From Neptuniibacter pectenicola (GTDB taxonomy: Bacteria > Pseudomonadota > Gammaproteobacteria > Pseudomonadales > Balneatricaceae): a stretch of DNA of 64,000 bases. Positions within the stretch are counted from its first letter, which is position 1; each line of letters starts with the position of its first letter. Shown here one piece after another: positions 25,978-34,500 of the stretch. The DNA lies in assembly GCF_001597735.1 (NCBI RefSeq), contig NZ_LUTS01000006.1, forward strand, positions 175,979 to 239,978. Reading direction: 5' to 3'. Made by a program: the position numbers and the translations under genes. Below the pieces are notes generated by a model that saw only the letters and a program-made list of their open reading frames with translations, did not search any database and was not told where the DNA came from.

Positions 25978-26037
25978 TACCCCTTTTGAGGTACCCAATG
26001 AAGAGCATTGTTTTGACTGGGTGAATGGTAAATATTA
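25978..26037 (+). promoter_or_regulatory. Dyad-plus-promoter module upstream of dmmA
   Basis: TACCCCT-TT-TGAGGTA (25978-25993) is nearly the NarL-type 7-2-7 arrangement (TACYYMT-N2-AKRGGTA). It is followed by about 44 bp that align without gaps to the region before tdm (35819-35878), including ATTGTTT and ATGGTAAATATT. Two further TACCCCC copies lie upstream at 25862-25868 and 25904-25910. Candidate site for the response regulator at 33817-34500; inferred. Confidence 0.55.
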
Positions 26038-26080
26038 AGGGTTATTAAAACCTTAATTTGATCGTTATGTGGAGGTCATT

Positions 26081-26608
26081 ATGGAACTCGAAAGCCTGTC
26101 GGTTGTTGTAAGCAAACCTATGTATACAGCTGAGATTAGTGACGGTCCTTGTGCTTATAGCCTGTTTATTTGTGAACAATTAAACACGGCGTTTTCTGAC
26201 CTATATGAGGCGAGTTTGGCGGATAAAAAAGACCTTATCCATAGTGCTGACTTAGCCCGTATCGAGGGGGATTTAGCCGCCCTATTAGCGAATGCACCTG
26301 CCGCAACACGGGTATACCTTTTAGGTACAGAAAAGTATATCTGGCTCGTGGGCCAACAGTTAAAAGCGTTAGGTGTGACAGAGGAGCAAATGGAGATGCT
26401 GCCGCCACTCAGTGCTGAGCGCAGTGTGTTTTGTTGTCACTGCTATCAGGTGACCGATCAGGTATTTACGGCACCCGCACGCTGCGTAGGGTGCGGTAAA
26501 TTGTTAGCGGTAACAGACCATTTTGCTAAGGCTCATGGGGCTTATTTTGGTTATCAAGTGAATGCAGAAGATGCGACCGATATTCCAGCCAGTGTGGAGT
26601 TGAGCTAA
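26081..26608 (+). CDS. dmmA: Dimethylamine monooxygenase subunit, DmmA family
   Basis: 175 aa. I start at ATG 26081 because GGAGGT sits 4 bp before it; the in-frame GTG 12 bases upstream overlaps that ribosome site. The C-terminal region has two cysteine clusters (FCCHC and ARCVGCG) able to bind metal or Fe-S, then DHFAKAHGAYFGYQ. It matches the small DmmA-type subunit of bacterial dimethylamine monooxygenase, which oxidises DMA to methylamine plus formaldehyde. Subunit lettering differs between sources, and I use the protein-family name. The stop overlaps the next start (TAATG), so the three dmm genes are coupled. Confidence 0.8.
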   Translation: MELESLSVVVSKPMYTAEISDGPCAYSLFICEQLNTAFSDLYEASLADKKDLIHSADLARIEGDLAALLANAPAATRVYLLGTEKYIWLVGQQLKALGVTEEQMEMLPPLSAERSVFCCHCYQVTDQVFTAPARCVGCGKLLAVTDHFAKAHGAYFGYQVNAEDATDIPASVELS

Positions 26609-27555
26609 TGAGTAATCAAATAAAAGTAGAAGTAGCCAGTATTTGCCAAGTTGCCCCAACAATCCGTGAGTTTACGTTAGAAGCAATAGATGACGCGCTC
26701 TATCCTTTTTCGCCGGGCGCCCATGTGGTGGTTGAGATGCCCAACAAAAAGAAGGTTTATAAAAATGCCTACTCCCTGTTGAGTGATCCGACCGATACCC
26801 AGCGCTACCGTATAGCGGTTCGTTTGCAGGATGCGTCGAGGGGCGGTTCGATCTACATGCATGAGCAGGTTAAGGTTGGTGATCAATTATTGATTAGTCC
26901 ACCATCAAATCTATTTTCGCCGCTATGGCACGCTAAAAAACATGTGATGTTAGCGGGGGGCGTAGGGGTGACCCCTTTTATGTCCTATATCCCCGAAATG
27001 ATTCGTCGTGATGCTGATTTTGAGCTTCATTATATGTATCGCAGTTTGCAGACGGGGGCTTATAAACATGAGCTTTCTGAGCAATTAGGCGATAAGTATT
27101 TTGACTACGACTCTGACCGTCAGACCCGTTGTGATGTGACCGCGCTACTTAGCCAACAGCCGTTAGGTACCCATATCTATATTTGTGGTCCTGACTCATT
27201 AATTCAGGCGGTGGAAGAGGCAGCGCAGACATTAGGTTTACCTGCCAGTGTTATCCATTCAGAAGAGTTTGCTGCCCCTAAACCTGGGATGCCGTTTGTC
27301 GCCGAAATAAAATCAACGGGACAGCAGGTTGACGTGAGTGCTGAAGATAGCCTGTTGGAGGCTTTAGAGGCATCCGATATTTCTATTCCTAATCTCTGTC
27401 GTGGCGGCGTGTGTGGGCAGTGTGTTTGTACCGTGGTTGAGGGTGAGATCGATCACCGTGACCAATACCTCTCAGATGAAGAAAAAGCTGCAGGTAACAC
27501 CATTATGCCTTGTGTCTCTCGTGCTGCGGGTGAACGTCTGGTCTTAGATATTTAA
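26608..27555 (+). CDS. Dimethylamine monooxygenase reductase component (PDR/VanB-type)
   Basis: 315 aa. Phthalate-dioxygenase-reductase layout: an FMN/flavin-binding beta barrel (KNAYSLLSDPTD), an NAD-binding domain (GGVGVTPFMSYIP; YICGPDSLIQAV), and a C-terminal plant-type 2Fe-2S ferredoxin (CRGGVCGQCVC with the last Cys in MPCVSRA). It would pass electrons from NAD(P)H to the haem oxygenase encoded next. It overlaps dmmA by 1 bp and is 12 bp before the DUF3445 gene. On its own it could be any Rieske-type reductase; the operon assigns it to DMA oxidation. Confidence 0.87.
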   Translation: MSNQIKVEVASICQVAPTIREFTLEAIDDALYPFSPGAHVVVEMPNKKKVYKNAYSLLSDPTDTQRYRIAVRLQDASRGGSIYMHEQVKVGDQLLISPPSNLFSPLWHAKKHVMLAGGVGVTPFMSYIPEMIRRDADFELHYMYRSLQTGAYKHELSEQLGDKYFDYDSDRQTRCDVTALLSQQPLGTHIYICGPDSLIQAVEEAAQTLGLPASVIHSEEFAAPKPGMPFVAEIKSTGQQVDVSAEDSLLEALEASDISIPNLCRGGVCGQCVCTVVEGEIDHRDQYLSDEEKAAGNTIMPCVSRAAGERLVLDI

Positions 27556-27567
27556 GGAGAAGCAATA

Positions 27568-28587
27568 ATGCGAGTTGCACCGAAAGAAGTTGAAACGTTC
27601 CGCGATGATTTTACCTATTCCAATAGTCCAGAGGCGATTAAACGTTTCCCATTTCCGTTTCCTGAAGATGAGTATCGTTATTCGGTTAACATGGAGCCCC
27701 ATACCCCTAAAGGGGGCGAAGGCTCGGCCTATGAGCATTTTTTAGATATTGATGAGCATTACCTATCCGAAATGGCTGAGCGTAAGTTGGTGCTCGATGA
27801 GATGCCCCATCGTTGTCTGGCTATGGAGCATATGGAGCTTGCTTGCTGGGATATGCTTGAGCGCTTAATGACCTCTTTAGCACAGGACTATTCCGATTAC
27901 TTTAAACTCACCATTGAGGGTGATCAGTGGACATGGGAGAACAAATTACTCAACATTCACGATACCTTCACCTTTGGCGACAGTAGTACTTTACCTCAGT
28001 CTCCGCTGGAATATATTGGTTGTCAGGTTCAGGGAGATTTTGCACTTTTAGATCAGCGCGATGGGGACCTCTTTCTTGATGCTGGTATGATCACCTGTCC
28101 CGCTGATTGGTCGCTCGCGTTTGATGCGGGTATGAGCTTTAAAGAGTGGCACGGTCCTGTCCCTATGGCCCACAATGAAGGCATTTTTGAACGTGCATTG
28201 AAATACCTAACGGCGATGCAAGTGGGCAGTCCTATTCGCCGTTTAAACTGGACCTTAACGGTGAATGCACGCATGGATACATCACCGGAAACCTATCATG
28301 AATGGGGCCATGAACGCACCTCTGTGACACCTGAGAACGTCGGTGAAAAAGTTTATCTGCGTGTTGAAATGCAAGTGATGGATCGCATGCCACGGAGTAA
28401 TGCGCTGATGTTTATTATTCGGACTTATTTGATCAGTTTGGAAGATCTAGCTACCAACCCCGAGTGGGCAAGACGGATGCATCGGACGATGAAAACACTG
28501 CCCGCACCGTTAATCGAGTATAAGGGGTTAAGTCGTTATCACTCGATGGTTGTTGATTATCTCGCTCAATTTGACCCTGCAAATTAA
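27568..28587 (+). CDS. DUF3445 haem-dependent oxidative N-demethylase (DMA monooxygenase catalytic subunit)
   Basis: 339 aa, full-length DUF3445 protein; the family is described as haem-dependent oxidative N-demethylases. Features: EDEYRYSVNMEPHTPKG near the N-terminus, ADWSLAFDAGMSFKEWHGPV in the middle and RTYLISLEDLA near the C-terminus. Together with the DmmA-type protein and the reductase it should make methylamine and formaldehyde from dimethylamine, feeding gmaS. AAGGAGA precedes the ATG. It is the last gene of a three-gene operon closed by a strong terminator. Confidence 0.88.
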   Translation: MRVAPKEVETFRDDFTYSNSPEAIKRFPFPFPEDEYRYSVNMEPHTPKGGEGSAYEHFLDIDEHYLSEMAERKLVLDEMPHRCLAMEHMELACWDMLERLMTSLAQDYSDYFKLTIEGDQWTWENKLLNIHDTFTFGDSSTLPQSPLEYIGCQVQGDFALLDQRDGDLFLDAGMITCPADWSLAFDAGMSFKEWHGPVPMAHNEGIFERALKYLTAMQVGSPIRRLNWTLTVNARMDTSPETYHEWGHERTSVTPENVGEKVYLRVEMQVMDRMPRSNALMFIIRTYLISLEDLATNPEWARRMHRTMKTLPAPLIEYKGLSRYHSMVVDYLAQFDPAN

Positions 28588-28603
28588 GTAGGTTCTTCAT
28601 GAT

Positions 28604-28627
28604 GGCCCTCTTTCGAGGGCCTTTTTT
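28604..28627 (+). terminator. Rho-independent terminator after the dmm operon
   Basis: 7-bp GC-rich stem GGCCCTC/GAGGGCC with a TTTC loop and a T-run, 17 bp after the stop. Confidence 0.92.
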
Positions 28628-28724
28628 ATAAAAAAATAATGAAGCCAATATGGCGATTACTGATGGGTTGAAAGGCCGATCTATTTCTATCTGTTTGAAC
28701 GCATATGTTAAAAGGGTGAATGTA

Positions 28725-29039
28725 ATGGGATGGGTTTATTTAGCGATAGCTGGGTTGATAGAGTGTGGTTGGGCCATTGGGTTAAAGTACAGTGATGGGT
28801 TTACAAAGTTTTGGCCTTCGTTAATCAGTGCCGCGCTTATTGTGGTGAGTTTAGGACTCCTATCCGTGGCAATGCGTACGATTCCTGTCGGTACCGCATA
28901 CGCCGCATGGTCAGGTATTGGTGCGGTTTCGTTAGCCACTTATGGTATTTTGTTTCTTGGGGAATCAGGCAGTATTACTCGTGTCTTATGTATATTGCTG
29001 ATTGTTGTCGGGATTGCAGGGCTGAAATTTTTTGAGTGA
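28725..29039 (+). CDS. SMR-family small multidrug/guanidinium-type exporter (SugE/Gdx-like)
   Basis: 104 aa, four membrane helices, the standard small-multidrug-resistance size. The start [20 protein letters not shown] has the conserved intramembrane Glu in helix 1 and the [13 protein letters not shown] motif closest to the SugE/Gdx branch. ATG 28725 has AAGGGTGA upstream; an in-frame ATG at 28650 would add an unlikely hydrophilic extension. Gdx proteins exchange guanidinium and small substituted cations for protons. Inside an amine-catabolic island it might expel excess methylated amine or guanidine-like cations (inference). I see no guanidine riboswitch before it. Confidence 0.85.
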   Translation: MGWVYLAIAGLIECGWAIGLKYSDGFTKFWPSLISAALIVVSLGLLSVAMRTIPVGTAYAAWSGIGAVSLATYGILFLGESGSITRVLCILLIVVGIAGLKFFE

Positions 29040-29050
29040 TAAAAAAATTA

Positions 29051-29554
29051 ATGAATACAGAGGGGCCAGTTGTGGATGTTAACGTAGTAAATATTGATTA
29101 TAACCATCCTCAACAGGCTCAGGATATGATTGATCTGTTGGCTTGCTATGCCTTAGATCTTATGGGGGGCGCTAGCCCTTTAATGGAAGAGACTAAGGCT
29201 AATTTGGCACAGGAATTAGCTAAACTCCCCCATGCCTTCACGTTAATTTGTTATGTGGATAACCAACCTGCAGGCCTGATGAACTGCTTTGAGGCGTTTT
29301 CAACGTTTAAGTGTAAACCGATCATTAATATCCATGATGTGATTGTATTACCTGAATTTAGAGGCTTAGGTCTAAGCCAGACCATGTTAAGCACTGTAGA
29401 ACAGATCGCCCAAGATAAAGGCTGCTGCAAGTTGACTCTTGAAGTGCTTGAGGCGAATCAACCGGCACAACAGGCATATACCAAGTTTGGTTTTTCGGGT
29501 TACGAGCTTGATCCCCGTGCAGGCAAAGCGCTTTTTTGGGAAAAGCTGCTTTAA
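29051..29554 (+). CDS. GNAT-family N-acetyltransferase
   Basis: About 167 aa with the acetyl-CoA-binding motif VIVLPEFRGLGLSQTML and the late TLEVLEANQPAQQAYTKFGF segment typical of GNAT enzymes. Start is uncertain: a GTG at 29036 overlaps the SMR stop, ATG 29051 is used here, and a GTG at 29072 has the best purine-rich leader (GAGGGG). Substrate unknown. The tight link to the SMR exporter suggests one transcript, perhaps acetylating or clearing small amines (inference). Confidence 0.8.
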   Translation: MNTEGPVVDVNVVNIDYNHPQQAQDMIDLLACYALDLMGGASPLMEETKANLAQELAKLPHAFTLICYVDNQPAGLMNCFEAFSTFKCKPIINIHDVIVLPEFRGLGLSQTMLSTVEQIAQDKGCCKLTLEVLEANQPAQQAYTKFGFSGYELDPRAGKALFWEKLL

Positions 29555-29715
29555 CCCCGTCCAACGCATAGCTGTGATTGATGCCATAACAACACGGGGC
29601 TATGACCATGCTGAGACTTCCGTAACTTTACGCCCGTAATTTTATGCTAATGTTAAGCACATCGATGGGGTAGATCCCTTTAATGTTGCCTTGGTTGACG
29701 GGTGTAGGAGGTTTT

Positions 29716-30606
29716 ATGTCTAATCATCTTCAACGTGAAATTCCGCAGGAAGCCTTTGATTGGTATGACGAATATGCCCACGGGGGTATGGATCGGCGTA
29801 CTTTTTTGAAAAAGCTAGGGAGTTTGGCTGCTGTGGGCTACCCCATGACCGTACTGACCTCTGCTTTATTGCCTAATTATGCCTTAGCTGAACAGGTCTC
29901 TTTTAACGATCCTGAGATACTCGCAACCTATGAAACGTTTGCGTCGCCCCTTGGACATGATGAAGGGCAGGGCTATTTAGTCGTACCTAAAAATATGTCG
30001 GGCCCACGTCCTGTCGTGCTGGTGGTTCATGAGAACCGTGGTCTTAACCCTTATATCAAAGATGTTGCGCGGCGTTTAGCGAAAGCAGGTTTTATCGCCT
30101 TTGCCCCGGATGCGCTTTTTCCGTTAGGTGGCTACCCTGGGAACGATGATGAGGGTAGGGCGATGCAGAAAAACCTTGAGCGATCGAAAATAGAGCAGGA
30201 TTTTTTAGCGGCGGCTAAGTTCCTTAAAGGGCATCCTCAGAGCAATGGTAAGTTGGGTGCGGTGGGGTTCTGTTTTGGCGGCTACATGGTGAACTATTTG
30301 GCAGCGGTTGAATCTAATCTGCTTTCTGCGGGTGTGCCTTTTTATGGAACCCCCGCGGCGGCTGAGCTGCGAGATAATATTAAAGCGCCCCTATTGGTGC
30401 ATTTAGGTGAGTTAGATGAACGGGTTAATAAGACATGGCCCGACTATGAGAAAGATCTTAAACGTTTAAAGGTTCCCTATACCGTGCACGTTTATAAAGG
30501 TGCAAATCATGGCTTCCATAATGACTCTACAGTTCGGTATGATAAAGCGAATGCTGAAGTCGCCTGGCAACGTACGCTAGATTTTTTTAAGGAAACGCTA
30601 AGTTAA
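29716..30606 (+). CDS. Dienelactone hydrolase family protein with Tat-like signal
   Basis: 296 aa, started at ATG 29716 with GGAGG 5 bp upstream. N-terminal hydrophilic region, then DRRTFLKKLGSLAAVGYP and a hydrophobic stretch ending near ALAEQ: a twin-arginine export signal, so the enzyme should fold before export to the periplasm. The alpha/beta hydrolase core has the nucleophile elbow GFCFGG (Cys, as in dienelactone hydrolases), the acidic residue in HLGELDERV and the His in GANHGFHND. Substrate unknown. It is followed 38 bp later by an EthD-domain gene in the same direction, likely one operon, and both end at a terminator facing tmm. Confidence 0.87.
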   Translation: MSNHLQREIPQEAFDWYDEYAHGGMDRRTFLKKLGSLAAVGYPMTVLTSALLPNYALAEQVSFNDPEILATYETFASPLGHDEGQGYLVVPKNMSGPRPVVLVVHENRGLNPYIKDVARRLAKAGFIAFAPDALFPLGGYPGNDDEGRAMQKNLERSKIEQDFLAAAKFLKGHPQSNGKLGAVGFCFGGYMVNYLAAVESNLLSAGVPFYGTPAAAELRDNIKAPLLVHLGELDERVNKTWPDYEKDLKRLKVPYTVHVYKGANHGFHNDSTVRYDKANAEVAWQRTLDFFKETLS

Positions 30607-30643
30607 CTTAGCGCATACGATAATCGCAAAAGGTAAAATAACA

Positions 30644-30955
30644 ATGATAAAAGTAAGTGTGATGTACCCGAACGGTTCAGATGCAAAGTTTGATATGGAT
30701 TATTACAACTCAACTCATGCACAGCTTGTGCTTGATCGTTTGGGTGATACGTTAAAGGGTTTTAGTGTTGATGCGGGTATTGCCGGTGGTGCACCCGGTG
30801 AAGCCGCAGGCTTTATCGCAATGGGTCATCTGGTTTATGAGTCTGTTGAAGCGTTTGAAGCGTCATTTGGCCCCCATGCAGAAGAGCTGTTAGCTGATTT
30901 AGCAAACTTCACTAATATTGAGCCTCAGATCCAGATTAGTGAAATTAAGCGTTAA
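30644..30955 (+). CDS. EthD-domain protein
   Basis: 103 aa. Matches the EthD dimeric ferredoxin-like fold: MIKVSVMYPNG at the start and MDYYNSTHAQLV with conserved Tyr/His, while EAFEASFGPHAEELLADLANFTN fits the family C-terminal half. EthD-like proteins are small stress or degradation accessories of poorly defined function. It follows the exported hydrolase gene and ends at a strong terminator. A role in the amine island is unproven. Confidence 0.85.
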   Translation: MIKVSVMYPNGSDAKFDMDYYNSTHAQLVLDRLGDTLKGFSVDAGIAGGAPGEAAGFIAMGHLVYESVEAFEASFGPHAEELLADLANFTNIEPQIQISEIKR

Positions 30956-30983
30956 TCACTTAGGGTGATAACGCTTTTTATAT

Positions 30984-31024
30984 AAGCCTGATGTGAAACG
31001 TACTGTTCCATCAGGCTTTTTTTT
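30984..31024 (+). terminator. Rho-independent terminator after the ethD-like gene
   Basis: 10-bp stem AAGCCTGATG/CATCAGGCTT with a 15-nt loop and a T-run. It lies between convergent genes and may also act for the minus-strand cupin gene. Confidence 0.9.
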
Positions 31025-31036
31025 AAGGAAAACGGC

Positions 31037-31384
31037 TTAAAGCTTAATGGTAAAGTGCTTAAACACCTTCTCTTCTATCTCCCAAGTACCGGTAAAGCCC
31101 GCTTCGATCACAAACGAGTCACCGGGTAGGAGTGTGACACTGTCTCCCCCCTCTGGTGTGATCTTAACCTTACCCTCGATAAGGTGGATATACTCCCAGC
31201 TTTTGTATTCTGCTCTGTAGCTACCCTCTGTGGCTTCCCAACACCCTGCGATCATACTGCCGTCCTCAGAGGTGTATTCGATCCACGTTTTCATGCTGGG
31301 CGTACCTGAGATCTTTTCCCAGCCTTCTAAATCGGTATCAATCGCTGCAACAGATTTATCGATAATCTTTTTTATGTAGCTCAT
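31037..31384 (-). CDS. Small cupin protein (DUF861/cupin_3-like) next to tmm
   Basis: 115 aa, single-domain cupin: ATEGSYRAEYKSWEYIHLIEGKV in motif 1 and LLPGDSFVIEAGFTGTWEI in motif 2. It is 102 bp downstream of tmm on the same strand, after a hairpin terminator. A second small cupin follows tdm at 38420. Such proteins occur beside amine-metabolism genes (EutQ is one example) but their role is unclear: a metal-binding enzyme or a C1-adduct handling protein are both possible. Confidence 0.82.
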   Translation of the reverse strand: MSYIKKIIDKSVAAIDTDLEGWEKISGTPSMKTWIEYTSEDGSMIAGCWEATEGSYRAEYKSWEYIHLIEGKVKITPEGGDSVTLLPGDSFVIEAGFTGTWEIEEKVFKHFTIKL

Positions 31385-31442
31385 AGTGTGACTCTCATAA
31401 GGTTTAAGCGTTAGACGTTAAGCGTTTTCTTTTCGATAGAAA

Positions 31443-31469
31443 GGAACAACCAGTTTCGTAGGTTGCTCC
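31443..31469 (-). terminator. Terminator after tmm
   Basis: On the minus strand, GGAGCAACC pairs with GGTTGTTCC (one G-T) and is followed by TTTCT; 18 bp after the tmm stop. Confidence 0.65.
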
Positions 31470-31486
31470 TCTGCTGTTTTCAATCC

Positions 31487-32851
31487 TTATCCTGCTTTTT
31501 GAACTTCGCTCGTATCGGATAGATAGGCTTCTAGGGAATCATCCAGTGCATCAATCCAAGGGGTATGGTGCGGGGGAGACATAGTGCCGGTCATTAAGGA
31601 GCGGTAAGAGTGGTCACGGAAGGTCATGATGTTTTCTTTTTTATGATGCTTCCACTCAAGGAAGGTCTGTCTAACGCCTTCAATATCGAAGGTGGGGTAA
31701 TCGGTCGCTTCGATCAGTTCGAGAATGTAATCCCCTTGGAAGGTGAACATCTCTTCGGCTGTTTCTTGGCGAAGTTCCCGTTCGCGCCACTCCATCGAAT
31801 TTGCCGTCATCTCCTCTTTTGATGGCAGAGGAATCCGACCCATGATGATGTCGCGAACATACCAGGCTTGGGCGTCAAACATGTTGAAGGTGTACCACTG
31901 ATCTTGCATACCTAGATAGAACATCTGGGGATTGTCTTCCCAAACCACACCTTTGTAGAGATCTAAAGGCCAGAGGCGGTTATCGGTTTTAAGGCGTAGC
32001 TCTTCAGGTAGGAAAGGGAAGTGGTGTAGATAGCCGGTGCATAGGATGATTGCGTCAATCTTATTCGAGCTGCCATCCGCAAAGTAGGCGGTGTCGGTAT
32101 CAACACGAAGAAGGTTGGGCTTCTCTTCCCAATTATCAGGCCATTTAAAGCCCATAGGGTTGGTTCTATAACAGCTAATGAGTTTTTTGGCGCCGTATTT
32201 ATAGCACTGGGAGCCTACATCTTCGGCAGAGTAACTACTGCCAATCAGCAGTACTGTTTTATCTTTAAATTCCAGCGCGTCACGGAAATCATGGGCGTGG
32301 AGTATGCGTCCACCAAATTTCTGGAAGCCTTCAAATTCAGGCACCCGAGGTGTAGAGAAGTGGCCGGAGGCACAGATAAGGTAATCAAACTCTTCGGTAT
32401 AGACCTCATCGGTATTGTGGTCGTGAACGGTGATTGAGAACGTTGCCGTCTCATCGTTGAACACAACGTCGCGTACCGGTGTGTTAAAGCGGATGTAGTC
32501 ACGTACACCCGCCTTCTCGACTCGCCCTTTAATGTAATCCCACAGCACTTCACGCGGGGGGTAGGAGGCGATCGCTTTACCAAAGTGTTCTTCAAAGCTG
32601 TAATCAGCAAATTCTAGACACTCTTTAGGTCCGTTAGACCATAAATAGCGATACATGCTGCCATGTACGGGCTCGCCGTTTTCGTCTAACCCTGTTCGCC
32701 ACGTATAGTTCCAAAGGCCCCCCCAATCACTTTGTTTCTCAAAACAGACAATGTCGGGAATATCTGCACCTTTAGCTTGGGCTGATTGAAAGGCTCTAAG
32801 TTGTGCCAACCCACTGGGGCCTGCACCGATAATGGCAATGCGTTTAGTCAT
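31487..32851 (-). CDS. tmm: Trimethylamine monooxygenase (bacterial flavin-containing monooxygenase)
   Basis: 454 aa, the size of bacterial Tmm. Oxidises trimethylamine to TMAO with NADPH, O2 and FAD in the cytoplasm. Motifs: FAD site [15 protein letters not shown] near the N-terminus, [18 protein letters not shown] site [14 protein letters not shown] (about 200-213), the FMO-type [12 protein letters not shown], and the late [12 protein letters not shown]. Start at ATG 32851 because GGAG sits 6 bp upstream; an in-frame ATG 12 bases earlier overlaps that site. Partners Tdm, Dmm and the NMG pathway are all in the window. No TMA or TMAO transporter (TmoXWV or BCCT type) is visible. The upstream region carries a TACCCC-type element like those before dmmA and tdm. 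Confidence 0.94.
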   Translation of the reverse strand: MTKRIAIIGAGPSGLAQLRAFQSAQAKGADIPDIVCFEKQSDWGGLWNYTWRTGLDENGEPVHGSMYRYLWSNGPKECLEFADYSFEEHFGKAIASYPPREVLWDYIKGRVEKAGVRDYIRFNTPVRDVVFNDETATFSITVHDHNTDEVYTEEFDYLICASGHFSTPRVPEFEGFQKFGGRILHAHDFRDALEFKDKTVLLIGSSYSAEDVGSQCYKYGAKKLISCYRTNPMGFKWPDNWEEKPNLLRVDTDTAYFADGSSNKIDAIILCTGYLHHFPFLPEELRLKTDNRLWPLDLYKGVVWEDNPQMFYLGMQDQWYTFNMFDAQAWYVRDIIMGRIPLPSKEEMTANSMEWRERELRQETAEEMFTFQGDYILELIEATDYPTFDIEGVRQTFLEWKHHKKENIMTFRDHSYRSLMTGTMSPPHHTPWIDALDDSLEAYLSDTSEVQKAG

Positions 32852-32954
32852 GAGTTTCTCCATGAAACGTTAGAATCAATGTGGAGGCTGTTAAAGGACA
32901 GCGTTAGACGTAAACTAATCCGCTTTTGCTCGTAGGAACATTCCCTTGTATGGG

Positions 32955-32970
32955 TATTCAAAAAGGGGTA
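32955..32970 (-). promoter_or_regulatory. TACCCC-type element upstream of tmm
   Basis: On the minus strand, TACCCCTTTTTGAATA begins about 119 bp before the tmm start. The first ten bases equal those of the dmmA dyad, TACCCA follows in register, and AAG/AT matches continue for a few more bases. The second half-site is weaker than at dmmA or tdm. Confidence 0.4.
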
Positions 32971-33015
32971 ATACGGTTAAAGGCCCGTGGTTACAGGGAG
33001 GTGAGCGGCTTGTGC

Positions 33016-33813
33016 TTATTCGAATTTAAAAACAAACCCTTCTACACCGAGTACCATTCCGCTTTCGGAGTATAACCCTCGCCCTTTCTCTTTGACGGTA
33101 AAGCTCTCGCCATTAGCGAGGATTAATCTATATTGAAGTTCAAATGTTTGCTGGGTCTGAAGGCAAAACTGCACTTGATTCCACACATAGCCTGCATCAT
33201 CTGGGTGAATGAGTTCACCGTATGATATTTGTGGTTTGTTGATGAGTTCTTCGGGTCTAAGTCCTGTCAGTTCTTCGCAGCCGCTACTGACATACTCCAT
33301 GGTCCAGCTCGTGTTATTGCGCGACCGGTATAGCATGGCAGGCAAGCGGTTGACTAAACTTTGTAGGCTTCGATGGCTGGCGTCGCGGATCTGTTCATTA
33401 CGGATTTGTGGGGTTATATCGCAGAGGGTGGCGCTTAAGGGGTAATGCTCATCTGCTTTGAGTTGTTGCAGGCGCATTTCGCACCAATGGATATCCCCGT
33501 CAGCACTAATAATGCGAAACCATACTAATTGGCTGTCATGGCTATTGAACACTTTACGGATAATATCGTGCCAAATTTTCACATCTTCAGGGTGTAGAAA
33601 ATCAGTGAACAGCAGATTGAGGGAGCTGGATACCGTCACGCCCGTGATACTTTCCCAGCACTGGTTCACGAGTGCTATGCGATGCTGTTGGTCAATCAAC
33701 ATGACCACATCACCTAGGCTGTTAAAGAGTGCTTCATGGATATTACTCTCCCCAAGGGGACGATGATCGTTTCCTTTCGTAAAAACAGACGCTGGCCATT
33801 TGAGTAAGTGCAT
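33016..33813 (-). CDS. Stand-alone PAS-PAS sensor protein
   Basis: 265 aa with two PAS domains (about 22-135 and 148-262; each with the PAS/PAC pattern, such as VMLIDQQHRIALVNQCWESITG and EYVSSGCEELTGLRPEEL) and no kinase, GGDEF, HTH or membrane segment. It lies 3 bp after the response-regulator gene, third in a kinase-regulator-PAS operon. It may modulate the upstream kinase by binding a ligand or partner. This is inference; proteins of only PAS domains often act as accessory sensors. Confidence 0.82.
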   Translation of the reverse strand: MHLLKWPASVFTKGNDHRPLGESNIHEALFNSLGDVVMLIDQQHRIALVNQCWESITGVTVSSSLNLLFTDFLHPEDVKIWHDIIRKVFNSHDSQLVWFRIISADGDIHWCEMRLQQLKADEHYPLSATLCDITPQIRNEQIRDASHRSLQSLVNRLPAMLYRSRNNTSWTMEYVSSGCEELTGLRPEELINKPQISYGELIHPDDAGYVWNQVQFCLQTQQTFELQYRLILANGESFTVKEKGRGLYSESGMVLGVEGFVFKFE

Positions 33814-33816
33814 GGA

Positions 33817-34500
33817 TTAATCCTTATCCAAGTCGAAATGTGCGCTTGCATCATGGGTATGGGCCCATGCTGCTAGCTCTAAGCGGGAGTGCAGGTTGAG
33901 TTTACGCAGTAGGTTTTTGACATAGACTTTTACGGTGCCATCACTGATGCCTAACTCCCGTGCGATCAATTTGTTGTTAAGGCCTTGGGCGATATAGGAG
34001 AGGGTTTCTAGTTCTCGTTCTGTCATTTCTGAAAAGACCGAGGCGGTTTGGCTAATTTCTGCCTCATGGCTTTCACGTAGCTGGTGAGCTAGTGAGGTAA
34101 TCGCGCCGTCATTAAGCGCCGTTTGCCCCTGAGTGACATTGGTTAAATGTTTAATAATCTCATCGGGCGGCGTGTCTTTTTGCAAGTAACCATTGGCGCC
34201 ACTTTTTAAGGCAGAAAAGAGCTGCGCTTGATCACTACAGGCCGTTAAGATGATGATTTTTAGGTGCTCATCGGTTTCGCGTATGCCCTGTAAGATCTCT
34301 AACCCACTGGTTTCGGGCATCTGTAAGTCGAGTAGCAATATATCAGGGTAAAGGTCGCCTAGTTGTTTCAGTAGATCGGTCGCGCCATCAAATTCGGCAA
34401 TAACATGAAACTGCTCACTGTCATTAAGGAGTTCGACGACCCCTCGCCTAAATAGGGGGTGGTCATCCACGACGATAACAGAATGTAGATGCTCACTCAT
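33817..34500 (-). CDS. NarL/LuxR-type response regulator
   Basis: 227 aa. Receiver domain with acidic pair VVDDHP (Asp12-13), phospho-acceptor Asp58 in LLLDLQMP and the usual Lys in LQKDTPP. The C-terminal LuxR HTH reads LSYIAQGLNNKLIARELGIS, then VKVYVKNLLRKL. ATG 34500 has AGGTGA upstream and overlaps the kinase stop (ATGAGTGA), so the two are translationally coupled. NarL relatives bind TACYYMT-type heptamers, and dyads of that kind occur before dmmA and tdm and, weaker, before tmm. It is therefore the best local candidate activator of methylated-amine oxidation (inference). Confidence 0.93.
   Translation of the reverse strand: MSEHLHSVIVVDDHPLFRRGVVELLNDSEQFHVIAEFDGATDLLKQLGDLYPDILLLDLQMPETSGLEILQGIRETDEHLKIIILTACSDQAQLFSALKSGANGYLQKDTPPDEIIKHLTNVTQGQTALNDGAITSLAHQLRESHEAEISQTASVFSEMTERELETLSYIAQGLNNKLIARELGISDGTVKVYVKNLLRKLNLHSRLELAAWAHTHDASAHFDLDKD

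Noticed and set aside
28628..28724. Guanidine riboswitch before the SugE/Gdx-like gene
   Set aside because: No recognisable guanidine-I, -II or -III elements in the short leader.
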